A DNA stretch of 64,000 nucleotides from Lethocerus indicus (lineage: Eukaryota; Arthropoda; Insecta; Hemiptera; Belostomatidae), in the NCBI GenBank assembly GCA_019843655.1, contig JACDQD010000004.1, forward strand, positions 9,982,001 to 10,046,000. Direction: 5' to 3'. Positions within the stretch are counted from its first letter, which is position 1, and each line of letters begins with the position of its first letter. Below, one piece after another: positions 16,193 to 31,000 of the stretch. The translations under genes and the position numbers were made by a program. Under the pieces are notes generated by a model. That model was not told the origin of the DNA. It ran no database searches and saw only the letters and a program-made list of their open reading frames with translations.

Positions 16193-17773
16193 ATGCTAAA
16201 TAATATGATCTACGGCTCACATGTGTAAGTACCGGCCGATGAAATGTACAGAATCATCTTGGAGTTTTACGCTGTAGAAAGGTATTGTAGTTTGCGAGTT
16301 GAATAATGCATTCTGACGCGGAACAATTAATGCACTTCTCCAGAGTTCCGACTGTTTCCGGGAAATTATGTACAAATTTGAATATAAACGTGGGCAAAAA
16401 ATTCACACGTGTTTTCGAACAATGAATCTGTTCAATAATTTCCTCCTTTCCATTATTGAAAGGCCCGCGATTTCTTGAGACGGATATATTTTAATTATTC
16501 CAGTGGTACTGTTAGGGGTGGGGGGGGGGAGAACGTTCGATAGCTTTGAATGAAGGTTTAATTGAGATGGAAACTTTGAGCCCTCCGTGGCGGCGGATTG
16601 AAGTTCATTGTCCGAACGATTGTTACGTAACACGCAAGAAGGACCAATTACCAGGACCACTTTCTTCCGTCGGTCCAATTTGAATTACGGCTCCAAAATT
16701 ACAATGCGGAACAGACATTGTAGTTTCATAATTTTTATTGAACCTCGATACCGAGTTCAAGTACCACAAAACAAAATAGGCTAGTGGGGGAAAAGAATAA
16801 TGGTAATGGAAATAGGTTGTCCTCAATTATATTGAGTATAAAAATATAAAGTTATTTCATTGTCGGTACAAATCAACACACTGAACAGTATGTTTCACGA
16901 GATTCTTACGAGCTTAAACATTTCCAAATCCAATTTTATGTAGTATCAACATTGAGCAAAATAAACAGAGCGAAATAATTGTGCCCGGGTGCAACATCCA
17001 TAAAATTTGAGCTCATCTCTGAGATTTAACCGTTTAAACAACTGGTTACGCCTCACAACCTCCTCTCCGCTACTCCAAAGGATGTTGACCCATAATTGGG
17101 TAAAAAGTAATGTTTGTTCACGCTCCCCATGTGGGTTATCTCAGAGCGGACGCAGTTTCGAAAATGGCGGTCGCTCCGAATTTTTATATTCTGCATCAGC
17201 AATATCGTTCATGGTATATCTCGATTAATATTTCAGTATTGCGCTAGTTCTTACAAAACCTTCTTTGTTAATCGTCGCTCAGAATGCACCGCGTTGGTGA
17301 ATTCAGAATATTTGGCATATCAATATAGAAATACATAGAATACTTTGATATAGATATGAATATAATTTTTCACAAAGAAAATTTCGTTTGTATTGGTTGA
17401 TAACATTCAATAGAGCGCCAAATTATATATTCTGCAAACGGGTACGAATTTATTACAGTGTTAATGCAGACAGTAGTTTTTGTTAATTTCCTTTCGCCAA
17501 TATGAAGTTGAAGCCTCACGTTATTTTACGCAGATCAGTCGCACAGAGTACAACGGAGTTTTGGTTCAACGGAGTTTTCACTATGTTGCAATTCAGTTTT
17601 GACATTTTATTAATTTTTCCAATAATATTAATTGGGTGATATGCGCAGACACTCGTGATTCCGAAGAAGCTGTCCCTCAAAATGATTGTGTAAAAGTCGA
17701 TTGATTAGGTTTTTTAATTCTTATTCCTATGTTATCACCACTAACATATCGGATCCCAAGATTATATACACCG

Positions 17774-17776
<3 letters not shown>

Positions 17777-17825
<49 letters not shown>
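17777..17825. repeat. (AT)n microsatellite
   Basis: Uninterrupted AT repeat. Confidence 0.96.
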
Positions 17826-17827
<2 letters not shown>

Positions 17828-20434
17828 CTTTTGTATATGTGCCCTCTGAATCTACCTAATATATAAAATTAGTTTCTATCCTATGTTTTCTTAATATAAA
17901 TTCAAATTATTTACTTGATATAATGAAAAAAATTTGAAAAGTCTTCAAATGAATTTCGTGTGATTCCGAATATCGTATAAGGTCGAAAATAATTCACGGG
18001 AGTTGAATCTCACAAACGGATTTTAGGTGAAGTGATTTTGCGGCCTCCCTTCAAAAGAAATATCTTGCGCAACGTTTCCATTGATTATTCATTCGATTGA
18101 AATTCATGGTTTAACCGTTGGATTGAGAAATAAAAACAGCGCTGCGCGTTCTTTCTACTCGAGGGAGGCTCGGAAAGAAACCGATTCCAGTTCCTGTCCG
18201 TGGACTCGTCGATACAGTTACTGAAAGTTTTCGTTCACGGGCAAGTTGCCACGATTCTCTTCTAGGACAGTTTCACGAAAATATTCACGCGAACCAAGGT
18301 CCAATTTCGCACTGCGGTATAATAATTCAATAATTGGTTAAAGGATGGCATTTAAAGGGCAATAGAAAGTCTCGATCTGAGTTCCACATGTCAAGTTGAA
18401 TTGCAAATGGTCGCTGATGAGCCGCACTTGGAACGCAGCTGAAATTTCACTTCCTTATTAGAACACCAATGGACCTCGGCCAACAGCTGATAATTCTTTA
18501 TGACATTATAATTCAGTATTCGAATAAATTCGTGAAGGCGTTTTTTCTCAAATAAATAAATCGGTATAACAGTCGTGTATACCAATCAAGTTCCTAGACC
18601 CCTCCAAAGGATTATTAACAGTCTTTGCCCACGTAGTAGTGTCTGTGTTCGAAACCTTATGACGTTCGTAAACTCAGTATATTGGAGTACATATTCGATA
18701 TTTTCGACTATGGGAGTATACGTTGAATTTATGATGTGTTCGGGAATTGGATAGATTCTATATTTAGGTAATTGCTGTGTCGGTGCTGTATCAATTTCAG
18801 TGCAGTCAGTGAGATGATTCAATTTGAATTATTTATTTAGTTCGTATTATTTTCGCAATAATTTAATCAAACCTAAAACTGGGGCAGTCCTTCGCTTCTC
18901 GTATTTCTCTCTCTCTTTGCGATCATTGCGATCCCATTCAATTTTATCTAATCTTTCAACAATACCGCTGATGTACATGATTTTAATAATGGGCATTTGT
19001 ATGTGTAATATGGTTAATCAGAGTTATATTGTCTTAATTTTAATAAGAAAATAACTTTTTAAAAATTTTTTAAAAAATATGATTAAGTTTTTGCTTTAAA
19101 GTAAATATAAAAATATGTTTGTTTATGTTTAATGTAAAAGTTATTAATTACTGAAAGCAATTATTTAAAGTGTAATTATTTTAACGCAATATTATGTTAA
19201 GATTTATCGAATTGATTATGGAATTAGAATGTCTATTGTTTAAATTTTCAATATATAATTAACAACGTTTTGCGATCGATGTAATTTTTAACCTTTTCAT
19301 TTTGGGTTTAGTTTTTTTTTAGGTTGGTTATTTTTATTGACCCTAAAAGTCAATAAGTTTCTATCTCTATCTAGTAGTAACGGTCTCAACAGATACTTGT
19401 TCGTTTATCATCCTATCAGCAATGTTTCCAAATATTCTCTAGTAGATCATATTTATTCACATACTTAACACCATAGCGCTAGTTTTTTAAAGTATATTTC
19501 TAAACATCCCACCACAACTTCAGCCAGTAACCACTGCATGTCTCATTTAGGTCAGATTCGGAGGACTAAGTACGTTTTTTGGCCCACAGCCAAGATTTAG
19601 TGGGGTTTAACACGTCCGGACATTACGTCGGTCATGCTTTTTTAATCTTTGTCTCTCTCTCTCTCTCCCTCTGTAATGGCTGGCTTGCTGTTTTTGACCG
19701 GAATATTCCCGGAATTATTGGTAAAATGTACAAGGAAATAAGGGAACAAGGATAATGAGGGCTACTGGTTATGCGAGCAAATGCTGATGATGGCTGGGGG
19801 AGGGGTGTCAACCGCAGTCTCTGGAACTGCTGGGTTCTTTCTTGTTCGCTTTTTTCCGCCCATAAGGCCCAGTCTTCCTTCTCCGAACTCTGTCCCTTTT
19901 GGAGGTTCCACCATCGTTGGAATTTTCTGTTCGAGTTGGAAACTCGACCTTAGGCTCTTAATTATTTTGGGAAGACTTTCTCTCGGAGCCGTTGCGTCAT
20001 AACCTGTTCCATCGAAAAATTAGCGTTCCTGCTGCATCTTAATTTGATTACAATTCATATTTTCAATTATTTGTTCAATAAAATTACGATAGAAGACAAT
20101 ACCTTGTATATACTTGCTTTAAAAAAGCAGTATTAAAAGAAACGGGTATTTAGAAAATAAATACCAAAAACTACTCACTAGCATTGATTTAGGTCATATA
20201 AAAACTATCCTCTTCTTCTTTGTCATATATATACACAAAGACACACAAACATATGTGGGTGGAGGGTCTGGCATATCAGTGAAATTAAATAAATACATCA
20301 ATGATATATCTACATGTTAATGAAGAATCACAAACAAAATTGTTTACGAACCAGTCTGAATGAGAAAACCAAAAACTACACATGAAGGTTACTTAAAGTT
20401 TCATTAAATTATATTCGGCTACCGGCCAACAAAC

Positions 20435-20468
20435 CGCAATGGCGGTGGCGAAACGCCAAAACCAGGCT
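20435..20468 (+). repeat. Decayed PLE hammerhead copy
   Basis: CGCAATGGCGGTGGCGAAAC, then GCCAAAACCAGGCT. It has a 4-bp stem II (GGCG/CGCC) and the AAAACC core remnant but has lost CTGA and CCGGTC. Homology is inferred by comparison with 27447-27480. Confidence 0.4.
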
Positions 20469-23274
20469 GGTACCGGGTCGAACTGGGTGTGTAAAATTTT
20501 CGGTCCCACGCGAATTAGGGTTTTTGCTTAATTGCGCAATCGAATTCTGGGGAAAAACGAGAGTTGTAACAAGGATCCGATGTTTGTAAAGGTGTAGCAC
20601 TAGCTCAAACACATTTTGCAATTAGTGTTTCCCGAGACAGTGAAAACAACCGTGATGATTTTGATGTATATCTCTTTTACTACAAAAGAGCTGCTCTAAA
20701 AGTGCTCTCTATAGCTACAAATTAAATTTGATTCTTTCTGTTTTGTGTATACGAGAATTTGTTGTTTTTCTTTCCGAGTTCAGACATGCTTATACTTGTA
20801 TTTTCGTCTTCGACAATATAATAAACAGTAAATCAAGTGAGAAATAATAATAAGAAGAAGAAGGATTTTTTAATGGCACAGCGGGCATTTCATAAAAAAA
20901 GCCGGTCGAACGGAAGTAATAACATTGTTGTTGCTGAGTCACTACTTTTAAGTGCTTTTTATAGTAAATGGGAAATATTGGCGTTGATAATCCCCGTCCG
21001 GTGTATGAGAGTAGGACGAGTGGCATCGATGAACTCATCGTGTATATCCCCCTTGTATTGTTGTAAGTTTGTAGGTTATCATAACCTCGTCGTTTCTTTT
21101 TTCCTCGTAGCCCTTATATTATTTTACAATCGAAGGCAAATATTTCGATAGCGCTCATTTATTTCCGACCACACGCAAAAGTAAGTGACGATCCTGCGCA
21201 TTCCGAAATTTCGACCGACGCTCTATCTGAGCTACAATTACGATTTACCAGAACACTTTACACTTCACAATAAACTTTATTTATGTAATTAAATACAGTA
21301 TTTTATATCAAATACATAGTAGTTGCACCTATTCCTATTAATGGGCATTTGTTTGTTTCTCCTAAAATGCAATATATGGACAAAATTGGACTTTTGCAAG
21401 TAACAGAACATAATACTTTATACAGCTGAATCACTGACAGATGTATATATAGCAGATACATATATATACATATAGCAGATACATTGTCTTTTTTGTTGAA
21501 CATGACAAAGCACTGTCGTATTTCATAAATGCGTTTCTGGAAGTTCTAATATATCTTCCGGCCTCTCGTCTTTTTTCTTGCTACATCTTGCTTTCATTGG
21601 TATTTGGCCTGTGGAAGCCAACCGATTGGGGTGGTTCTGCAGTTTGCCTCTGTCTATCTGAGCTAAAATTTACTTTCAAATTTGAATTTGGACATCAAAC
21701 AACAGAGAAAACCACATAGAACACTAAATGTACATTTATAGTACATATAGACTGTATTATACACTAATTGAAATAAAATATACAGTGAATTTTAAAAAAT
21801 TGAGTTGAGCTAGAATTCGGGCATACCCACGATTTAAATCTGGGCGAATTCGTTCTGTCTCCGATATTTGAAGTTGAATAACGTAGATCCTAATCCCTAT
21901 TTTAAATAAATGTTCTTAAATTTTTACAATAAAAAATGTAACTTCCTAATGTGACGGAAAAATTATTGACATCAGTGTGAGTCAAATTTATTTAAGTGTC
22001 TAAAATTACTGAATCCAATGAGTGACATTCGCTCGGTAATAAGTGTCATCGTCAAAATGAGCCGGTGTCCCAGTTAATTCAGCAATTGAGATTTCAATCT
22101 ATGAAAATAAGACGTGACCTCATAAAAATCAAAGTTTTCCTCACATTGTGGTATAAAATGCCCCTAATGGCTTTATCTGAATATCGAAAAGATATTGGGT
22201 ATTGTATACATCATTTCTAAATTTGCTGTTGACGTTACAGGTTGCCCTCAAAATTCGCAAATAGCGGCGATAAAACGACATCTTAATGAGTTCGAATGAA
22301 GATAAATTATGATAAATTTGACGAGCGTTGCAGGTATTCATATTCTGCCATTGTCTGGTATTTAAGTGCATCCCTTTACTGTTTGATCTTTTCAGTATTG
22401 ATTGCAGACGCCCGTTTTGTCGGTGTTCTGCGCGACTCAAAAGTTGTTTAAGAACGCATAAATAACTGGCGATATAAAAGATAAGTATTCATCTAGAGCC
22501 CACTTTAATTTGTTTCGCTTATTCTTGTGCCTGGCTCGGCACTCGAGATAAAGATGGTAAAGATGTATTAATCTGGGGTTATTGCCTTGTCACGTGCAAT
22601 AGCTATGGACAGATTCTCGGATTTCTAAATTCTTTCTTTGATTTTTCAATCATCCTTGAGGCCACCGTTGCGCTGTATTGATCATCATTTTATTACTGGG
22701 TACATTAACCCCTGAATTGAATAAAGAAAACATGACCCGATCAATACTAACCGCAGTTCGTTATAAACCAATTCCAAATTGCGTGGAAGAAGAGTCGAGT
22801 GATTTTCAATAATTTACTTAGGTTTTAAACATATTGACCTTTTTATTGATATAAGAACTGATATGGTGACGCCGATTTAGTTTTAGCAGAATTTTCCCGA
22901 GAAAGGTTTAAGAAATTCTTTCCAGTTTCATATTAATGTAAATAACACGTACAGCTATTTAATTACTCAGAGTAGTTTGTCGATATTTTTGATATCATAT
23001 CTAAGAAAGGACTCTTACAGGTGAGTACCGACGTTCCCACCCCCTCCACTTTCAATCGAACCGAATCAAATTTCAATAGGCAAAACACAGACAGAATTAG
23101 TCCCGGTCTTAAAGCGAAAAATTAGTCTCGCCACTGGACACCCCGTAAATGCGTTACAGCCGAGAGCCGTGATGAATGGGCTGGAAAAATAGTCGGCTTT
23201 TAAATCTTAAACGACATTAAAAATAAATCATTTTTGGGTAGAAACAATAGCCCAACATAGAACATAGGGCTTTC

Positions 23275-24870
23275 GTAAGTGTTTAGTTATAAATAAACTG
23301 GAATAATTTTTAATTCCACTATCAATTCCTGAATTAATTACTAGTACTAGAACAATTTGGCCTCCTTACCAGATTTTCTATTCATTATTTTCTATTTACT
23401 TTTTACCCTCTATTTACATACTATTTTTTTTCTATTTACATTCTATTTTCTTCTAAAATATTTCAAACCATTACTTGTTTAAAGTGTGATAGTTGACAAT
23501 AAAATACTTGACAAGAAAATATATAAAATTAATATATATTTTCTTTGCATATAACTCACTTTTAATTGAATATAACTTGCAATATTACCAATCCAAATAA
23601 ATGTTTAGGGGAGAACTATTTCTTAATTTACTTCTATTAGAAAGTGACATATATTTGAAAATAGTTTATTTTGTTATAATGTCATTGCAGACTTCTAATA
23701 ACTGACTAAAAAATTACATTAAAAGTAATAAGAAAAACATAAATAAAAATATATCCTTAAGTATTATTTACATTTTATAATTTTTACAGTCCCTTACATC
23801 ACCCTTATAGTAAGAGTGTACAGATATTAAACATCATTAAATGTACTAATAACAATAAATGACAAACCAATAAATTAATGCAAATTTTAAGTTATTACTT
23901 ATGTTTTAACTAATAGATAACTTAATTATAACATTGTAATAAATTACATCACACCAGTAATACATTTTATTATGTCTTTTGTGATGTATAAATATATTAT
24001 TATATGTTTTTGATTGAAGCTGAGATTTTGCTTTGAAGTATATGTTTACTGTAAAATATTAATTCAGAGACCAATCCATACCCCACAGAAAATCCGTAAT
24101 GTAGTATTTTGTTGTTTTTCGTTAGTTTTTCTTTAAATTTTCATCAATTTCTCAACACTAACTGTCAAGAAAGTAACAGTTCCTGACAGTCTTTAAAATA
24201 CATAATAAGTAATATTCCACAGAAATTATTTTCTAGAAAATGATTTTTGTGATAAATATAATCATAATAGAAAATTTATTATTTCCTTAATTAATTCAAT
24301 AGATACTGTCACATAATACAGACATGTTCTAAACTTATTATAGCTTACAGGTGATTCAATTATTGCAGTACTATTTAATGTCTAGTAACCATCCTTACAC
24401 AAACATATAACTTATTGATGGAGTTTTTTGGAGGACATATTTTTTCTCAGCTTAGCTATAAATTACAAGGTTGAATAGTTTTAAAATCAGCCCAAAATGT
24501 GTATGCAATTTTACTACACGCACAGTAAAATATTATTTTTTTTTAATTCTCATAGTGATTCATTTATTCAACTGACTTTATCTATTGCCAGCATTATGTG
24601 AATGTGAAAAGTTATGTGGGTACAGAACAGTTAAAGACTTTAGTGATTAATAATATATGTCATGTTAACAAATGAAAAGTTAAATATAACATCAGTATTG
24701 TTATTTGTCATAATTGTATCTGGTTAATTCTTAACACAGAAAAATATAATTATGAATATAAACAGAGCTTTTTTTACATAATTATTTACATATCATTAGC
24801 TTCAAATGGAAGCCTTGTAATTCATGAAATTTAATTTACTGGCAAAACAGAAAATACAATTGTGGAATAT
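23275..24870 (-). other. 3' UTR and downstream flank of the secreted-protein gene
   Basis: This is AT-rich, CpG-poor sequence with no ORF of note. It may contain a long 3' UTR. At 23376-23452 a degenerate tandem repeat of TCTATTTAC/TCTATTTT units occurs. The abrupt return of CpG near 23275 marks the edge of the domain. Confidence 0.4.
24563..24568 (-). terminator. Candidate poly(A) signal of the secreted-protein gene
   Basis: AATAAA on the minus strand, about 300 nt after the stop at 24871. A weaker ATTAAA occurs at 24830-24835, only 36 nt after the stop. Which one is used is not visible. Confidence 0.4.
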
Positions 24871-25095
24871 TTACTGATTTGTCAAGGCTGCATAACTGTT
24901 CCTAAGTGGTGAATATACACTGTTAACATAATCAGGAGGGGATGTTCTCCTCCTAGTTGGATATTGTATTTCCTCTGGCTCAGATGCTGGAAAATCCTCT
25001 GGAGTTTCCCTCTTGACAGTCACTCCAATACCAAGAGATGACCCAAGGATTGGTTTCAGTGATTCAATAAGTCTGGCTAACCTCTCAGCTGTACT
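24871..25095 (-). CDS. Secreted protein, terminal coding exon
   Basis: The exon is 74 codons plus stop, with acceptor CAG ending at 25096. It begins STAERLARLIESLKPILGSS, a likely amphipathic helix, then VTVKRETPEDFPASEPEEIQ. It ends in a Pro/Tyr-rich tail (YPTRRRTSPPDYVNSVYSPL, then RNSYAALTNQ). The KR and RRR are further possible processing sites. Confidence 0.75.
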   Translation of the reverse strand, partial: STAERLARLIESLKPILGSSLGIGVTVKRETPEDFPASEPEEIQYPTRRRTSPPDYVNSVYSPLRNSYAALTNQ

Positions 25096-28000
25096 CTGCA
25101 CTCATAAAAGTAATTTTATTAATCAATTGTTCACTAAAAAGCTGCTCTCCTTTTATAAATATATATATTAGTATTTATACACCATGTTTATGAAAATAAA
25201 CTTTGGACAAGACCCTTTTCAGGGTTAGTACCCCTGAGATATGTACTGTTAATTCCTTAGTACTTGTGATGGATATTTAGTATTTGTGTTGATGTGTCAT
25301 ATTTAAAGCATCTTTGGTTTTTACCAAAGAATTCATACAGAATTTGAAATAAAAATTTGACACGTTAATTTTCTTCTATATTTTTTAATTAGGTGTATTT
25401 AATTATATGTACTGATCAATATTATTTACCTGTATAACTTCACCAACAATTGGAGCCGCTTTGGTAACAACATTGAACCCATTAGTTATGACTGCATTTG
25501 GAACATCTAATGCAACCCTCTCAGGATTAATTACTGGCAGGTCCTAGAATGTAATACATAAAAATTAGTAGTTATTATATCATTATTATGTATCATATCA
25601 TTATAACAATAATTATCTGTAGTCTTAGTTTCATAATCAGTCTACACGCAAATACAGAATTTCAAGTACATTATACGAATAATAATTTATATTAGTTTGC
25701 AGCATGCCTGCTAATTCCAGGAGCAGGATAGACAGGAAACTTTCAGCTCCCTTCTGGTGTGAATGCCAGGGTCATTGGCTTTTAAATGTGTTTGTTTCTG
25801 GCTCAAATTGAACAAATTCAATAATATTCCTTTCTCAGCTTCATTAGGGTCCTTTTACAGTCCTACTCATAAAATGGGAGGTGGAGACTCGGATCTAACC
25901 GGACCTAACCGATATAACCGTTTATAAACGACTATAACCGTTTATAAACGACTATAACCGAATATAGCTGAATAACCAAGAATCTTTTTCTTAGGATTTA
26001 ATCGTTGATTATCTACCTTAGGTTCTAGCCCAACACTCTATTCTTAGGTTTTAACCCAACACTCCTTTGGTAGATTTTACCAAAAGACTAAATACGACGA
26101 TATGGAAGGATCATATTAAAAACTGTTCTTAGCCTTTTCTCTTTTCGCGTAATGTGATTCAATTTGTTCTCTTCCTTGTTTTTTATTATTTAATTTTAAT
26201 ATTCTTAATTAGAATAAATAATCCATTTATTCTAAAATAACGCTTAAAAGTTGAACCATCCTCATCACTTCTTAATTATGCTGGGAGTATAATTTGATAC
26301 CTTCATCGTTTCCTTTTCATTGAAATTCATTAACTAAATATTTATTTATTCCATAAAATCCCATTATCCATTACATGTTAATTCATTTTACTTTCTTAAC
26401 CTAGAGTACCTTAAACAAATTTGTATCGCGATGGAAACAAATTAACGTTCATTCTAACCCCTCCTCCCTGAGTATTCATGCTGCACATGTAACGTACATA
26501 CTGTTAATAGGGATGAGGAGAATAGGTGGTAAAGAAGTAGAAATGGGAGAGATGTATCGTTAGAAAAATATACCAGTAATTGTTTTCATTGTGCTTTATT
26601 TAAAAATATGGACTGTGATATTACCGTTTCAGGAATCAAACGAATCATAAAGTGATTGTTGCACATGCAGTAATAAAATGACTGAAATAGTTTATTTGTG
26701 ATCTTTGTATGTTTTCTTGCCGTAACAATACTTTTGCTATCCAAACAGAAATCAATCCCCACCGATCCTTATTTCAAAATCATTATACTTAATATTGCTC
26801 GGCAGATGTCTAAGAGAGATTGATATCCTTGATAAGATACAACTAGTGATGTAGTAGCACCTTCCTGTTCCCGTAAACTTTAATCAGTGGAAATGTTTAC
26901 ATTGCCATGTTTACATTATTTTATTCTCAATAATTAGAAAGGTATTTAGAAAAACAATTTATTGAATTAAAAAGAAAAAGCAGTTAAATTGAGTTAATTA
27001 AATTATCAAAAACAAGATTGCCGTTACGCAATATTTGTTTTTCTTTTTTCAACCGTGAGCCCTCACTTTCTCTACTATGAGAAGTGGTCCCGAATTTCTC
27101 GAATTGAAATTCGCTAACATTAAGCAATCGTTATGTATTATATGGGAAAAGAATGAAACGAATGTTCTGATGTTGGTAATAAATTATCTGAATATAAATT
27201 ATGACGCAAATTCGATTCACCCTCTTTCATTCTTCGCTAGTAATAACAGTTGTGTAAAACACAAACATTTGGCTCATTTCGCGCTAATATTATTTTATTA
27301 TTCTAATATACTTAACTTGATTTTTGATACATTCTTTCTATTCTGTCGTTCTATTTAATGGTTGGTCAACCCTAGTTATAATATCCGCCGATTCTACCTG
27401 ATATTGACTTGAACCTTACGGTTTCCTTCATCGCTTTTCGGTCATAAGCTAGACCGGTTTTGGCTTCTCGCCATTGTCAGTACCTTTCCCTTCCGAAGTG
27501 TTTAAGAGGAGTGACAACATTCCTAACCCTCGCGGACACTCAACTGAAGAATACCTTAGTATAATATTGAATACCTTAATAAATAATGTTTTATTTTACT
27601 ATTCGAACGAGGCGGACGACCGTTACTGATTGAACTATTATTATGCAAGCCTCCCTTATAATAATTGAGTAACATATTTCAAATTGATATTCGGTAGTTG
27701 TTATTAGCAATTAATGGCAAGTTAAAGTGCAGGATGTTCGCTCCACGTCCTTCGGCTAATGGTCTGAACATTCCAGGCGGCAATCATTCCATACCATCGA
27801 TCGTAGAGAAGCTGAATCTATAATTGTAATCTGGCTGAAACTAATTTGTCATCGTTCACCTATCCTGCCGTTAGAAAAAGGGACTCTAATATATCTATTT
27901 GTGCAGTGCATAAACAAGTACATTATTCTTTATCGAATCGAGCGGTTAACTGTTGTTGCGAGAATATTTATTCGTCTTCATGCACCCAGGTATGGACGGA

Positions 28001-31000
28001 CAATTCGAAGGAATGGTATGTGTAGAGAAAAAATTAAACAATTTATTGAACAATTTAATATTTACATGCAGGTGCGCACACAAAATAAAAATTACAAAAA
28101 GTATACATATAAAAGAAAAACACATAACATTGGTTACATGCACATTAACAGATTGAGCCTGTTTTACTGTCCGTTAAAACACGGGCTTATTTACGAGTTC
28201 CTGCCATCGGCTAGGGTAGATCTCTTCCCTAACAGCGTGGCAAAATATATGTACTCGCGAAATCGATATTTTCTTGAGGGATATTGCTAAAAATTGTTTC
28301 AGGGGTTCTTGAATAATGAAAAAAGTACCTCCGATAAATCCGAAATACCGCTTTAAATGAAACATATATTCAACTATAATTTAGCTTACTACATACGAAC
28401 TATTATTTAGTTTTTATGTAACATTTATGATAATCTACAAAATTAATTTTACCTTCATCAAAATTGTTAATTATTCAATAAAATCGGGCTGATTATTTAT
28501 AGTCACAGGTGATTCCGTATTATCCGTAGTGTTAGTTATTATCCTTTTGAAAAACCTAATTATGAGAAATATAATTATCCTTGAGAAATTATAATTGTAT
28601 TAATATATACCCAAATATCTGAATTTCATAAAATTGGTTGGATGACGCTCAGTGTCTCTTTTAAGAGAACTCATAAATTCATGTAACTTCCGTAATTCCT
28701 GATTCTTTGGTGACTATTCCCCATTGATTGAGATATCTTTTTGTTTCAAATAAAAATATTATATCGTACTGAGTATAATTCCGCTTAATTGCCCATTTTA
28801 AATTGATTGATTTCAGATGAAAATCTGAGAGAAACCGATTTCTTTTTGCAGGTATTAAACCAACATGCACTGATAAACAAAAATGTTTGTAGAACAAAAA
28901 ACGTGGATCGACCTCTGAAAACGCACTTCATTAAAATGAGCTAAGCTTGAAGTTGTCCTTTTTTCGAAGAATCGAAACTAAATCTGTAATGAATAACCTG
29001 ATAAAAACCTGACAACTCGCCTTACTTACCATTTTCCGCAGCGAGTCGGCTCATCTTAACCTTACTTGAAAAGGAAAACATTTGAATCGAACTGCTACTA
29101 CATTACTGGATTGGCGTTATAATAAAATGTATATCTAAAAATTAAAATCGAACAAAATCATACAAACCCTCAATACTTGAACTGCCAAAATAATTAAACG
29201 TCATTTTATTCTTGACGTGTTATATGTTTTTTAGTTAATAGCGTTGTAGGAAATGAGAATGTGGTTGAGATTATTTTAAATATAACCTAAACAACATTAA
29301 ACTTTATTCAACGCTGTCCAGCACCCATTATGGGCCAATTAACGTTTGGTTTCGTAACATTGTTAATTTTAAAAGCATAATCATATACAATGAATATGAG
29401 TCATGGTTTGTTTATCGTGGAATAAATTTACAGATCAAAGCTCTCCCGTAGGCGAAACGTCATTCTGACGGAATCGAAACTGCTAGTTTGTTTATCGAAA
29501 TCAAATTGATAAATTTCCGTTAAGCTCCGCAGGCAGTTTGGGGAAATTTAAATTTTATATTTCTCTGAGTAGGGGATTAGGGGATGGCACTTTTTGGCCT
29601 GCGTTTTAAGGGACAGTAAGGAGGCTAGGGTTTGCCCGACCGTCGCCGATGACGTAGCTTGTATAATACCTCGGCATAGGGTCCTCGCATTCCAGCCAAT
29701 CCCCCGCACTCACCGCCTGTAAGGCTGCGAACAGACAAAACAATTTTTTCTCTCTTTTCGTTGCTCACAATGCAGCACCAGACACGGGACGACCCTGTTA
29801 ACGAGTGCAGGATCACAGAGCTCAGACCCACCGCCTTGATGACCTGTCCACCTTCGACAAACTGAGTGGCGAAAGGTGTCTAATTATCTAATCCACGAAT
29901 GTTTCTTAACTACGATAAGACGCGTTGAAAAATATTTGTCGTTCATCCACAGGATCATTTATTTTTCGTAAATAATTTTTCACCAAATAAAACCTTGTGT
30001 TAGATGCCGTGGCACTGTTTAAATTAGAATGGCTGCACTTAAATTCAGAAATACCATCTGCTATCATCAACACCATTTCTGAATTTGTAATTAAAATCAA
30101 TTTTCAATATAAATACTGCAGTCAAATGAAATAAATACCCATTTTCGATAATCCGTAAAATATTGACTTTTAAGAACCCAAACTCACATTTGGAATTATC
30201 TGAGAAATTAAATAAATTAAGAAACTAATACACATTAAGCAGGAATACGCAGGACCACAGGTCCTCTAATGAAGTTAATAGAAAGGGATATTTCTATAGT
30301 AACAAACAGCGAATGTATTAGAAAGTACTCTAATGGAAGTACAAATATATAAACTATATAAATAATGTAGTAAATATTTAATATAATAAATCGGAGGTCA
30401 TTTATGTCTCGCAGATTTCTCATACTACACGGGTTATTTCAGAACATTATTTCGCCGTTGATTGTGTAGAGGGAGGTGTTATTACTTCTGTTCCATTAAT
30501 AAACTCAGTATCCTTAACCATTCAAATCCGACTATTATAATTTGAGGGGGGAATTAATAATGTGTAACTAGAATAACAGTAATAATGATCGGATAAATCC
30601 CTGGTACCTGGTGGGTCATTCTATCAGTTGGTTGAAATCAGTGCCCGGTTGTTCGATGGTTGATGGAAGGAAAAAAGTTAATAAGAAGGTTCTCGAATGA
30701 CCATGAAATGGAATGAAACTTGATCAGTAATGTCGGACTAATTTGGTCGATAAGTGATGGGAGGATAATATAATTGACGTACCCCTTGTTGGTCGGCGGA
30801 TGGATCAGTGGTGTCGGATGGGGTGGCCTCTTCCTGTCCTTCTGGGGCGGCCCCTCCGCTGCCAGAACTGCTGGAGCTGCTGGTGCCCGCGCTCAGAGAG
30901 CTCACGCTCAGCAGGCTGGGCCCACCGCCCTGACCGCTTAGCAGCCGCGTCTTGAAGTCGATCACTTGGTTGATTTTCTTCACAAACCGACCAATAGTTA

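Larger units (their letters stand above)
2671..23274. other. Intergenic region downstream of the secreted-protein gene
   Basis: I see only microsatellites, the 62-64 bp tandem repeat, decayed ribozyme copies and short random ORFs (longest about 104 codons). A GC-rich hairpin (CCGTCTCG at 6366, CGAGACGG at 6395) is present. No protein family is recognisable in any frame. CpG content looks normal throughout. Confidence 0.5.
25544..30782 (-). other. Intron of the secreted-protein gene (about 5.2 kb)
   Basis: It contains the CpG-poor end (to about 25890), the 20-bp tandem repeat, the left minisatellite and the ribozyme copy at 27.46 kb. No other gene is seen. Confidence 0.55.

Noticed and set aside
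21170..21236. tRNA-like sequence on the minus strand (TAGCTCAGATAGAGCG)
   Set aside because: The D arm looks right, but the anticodon stem does not pair and no TTCGA T loop follows. At best it is a tRNA-derived SINE relic.
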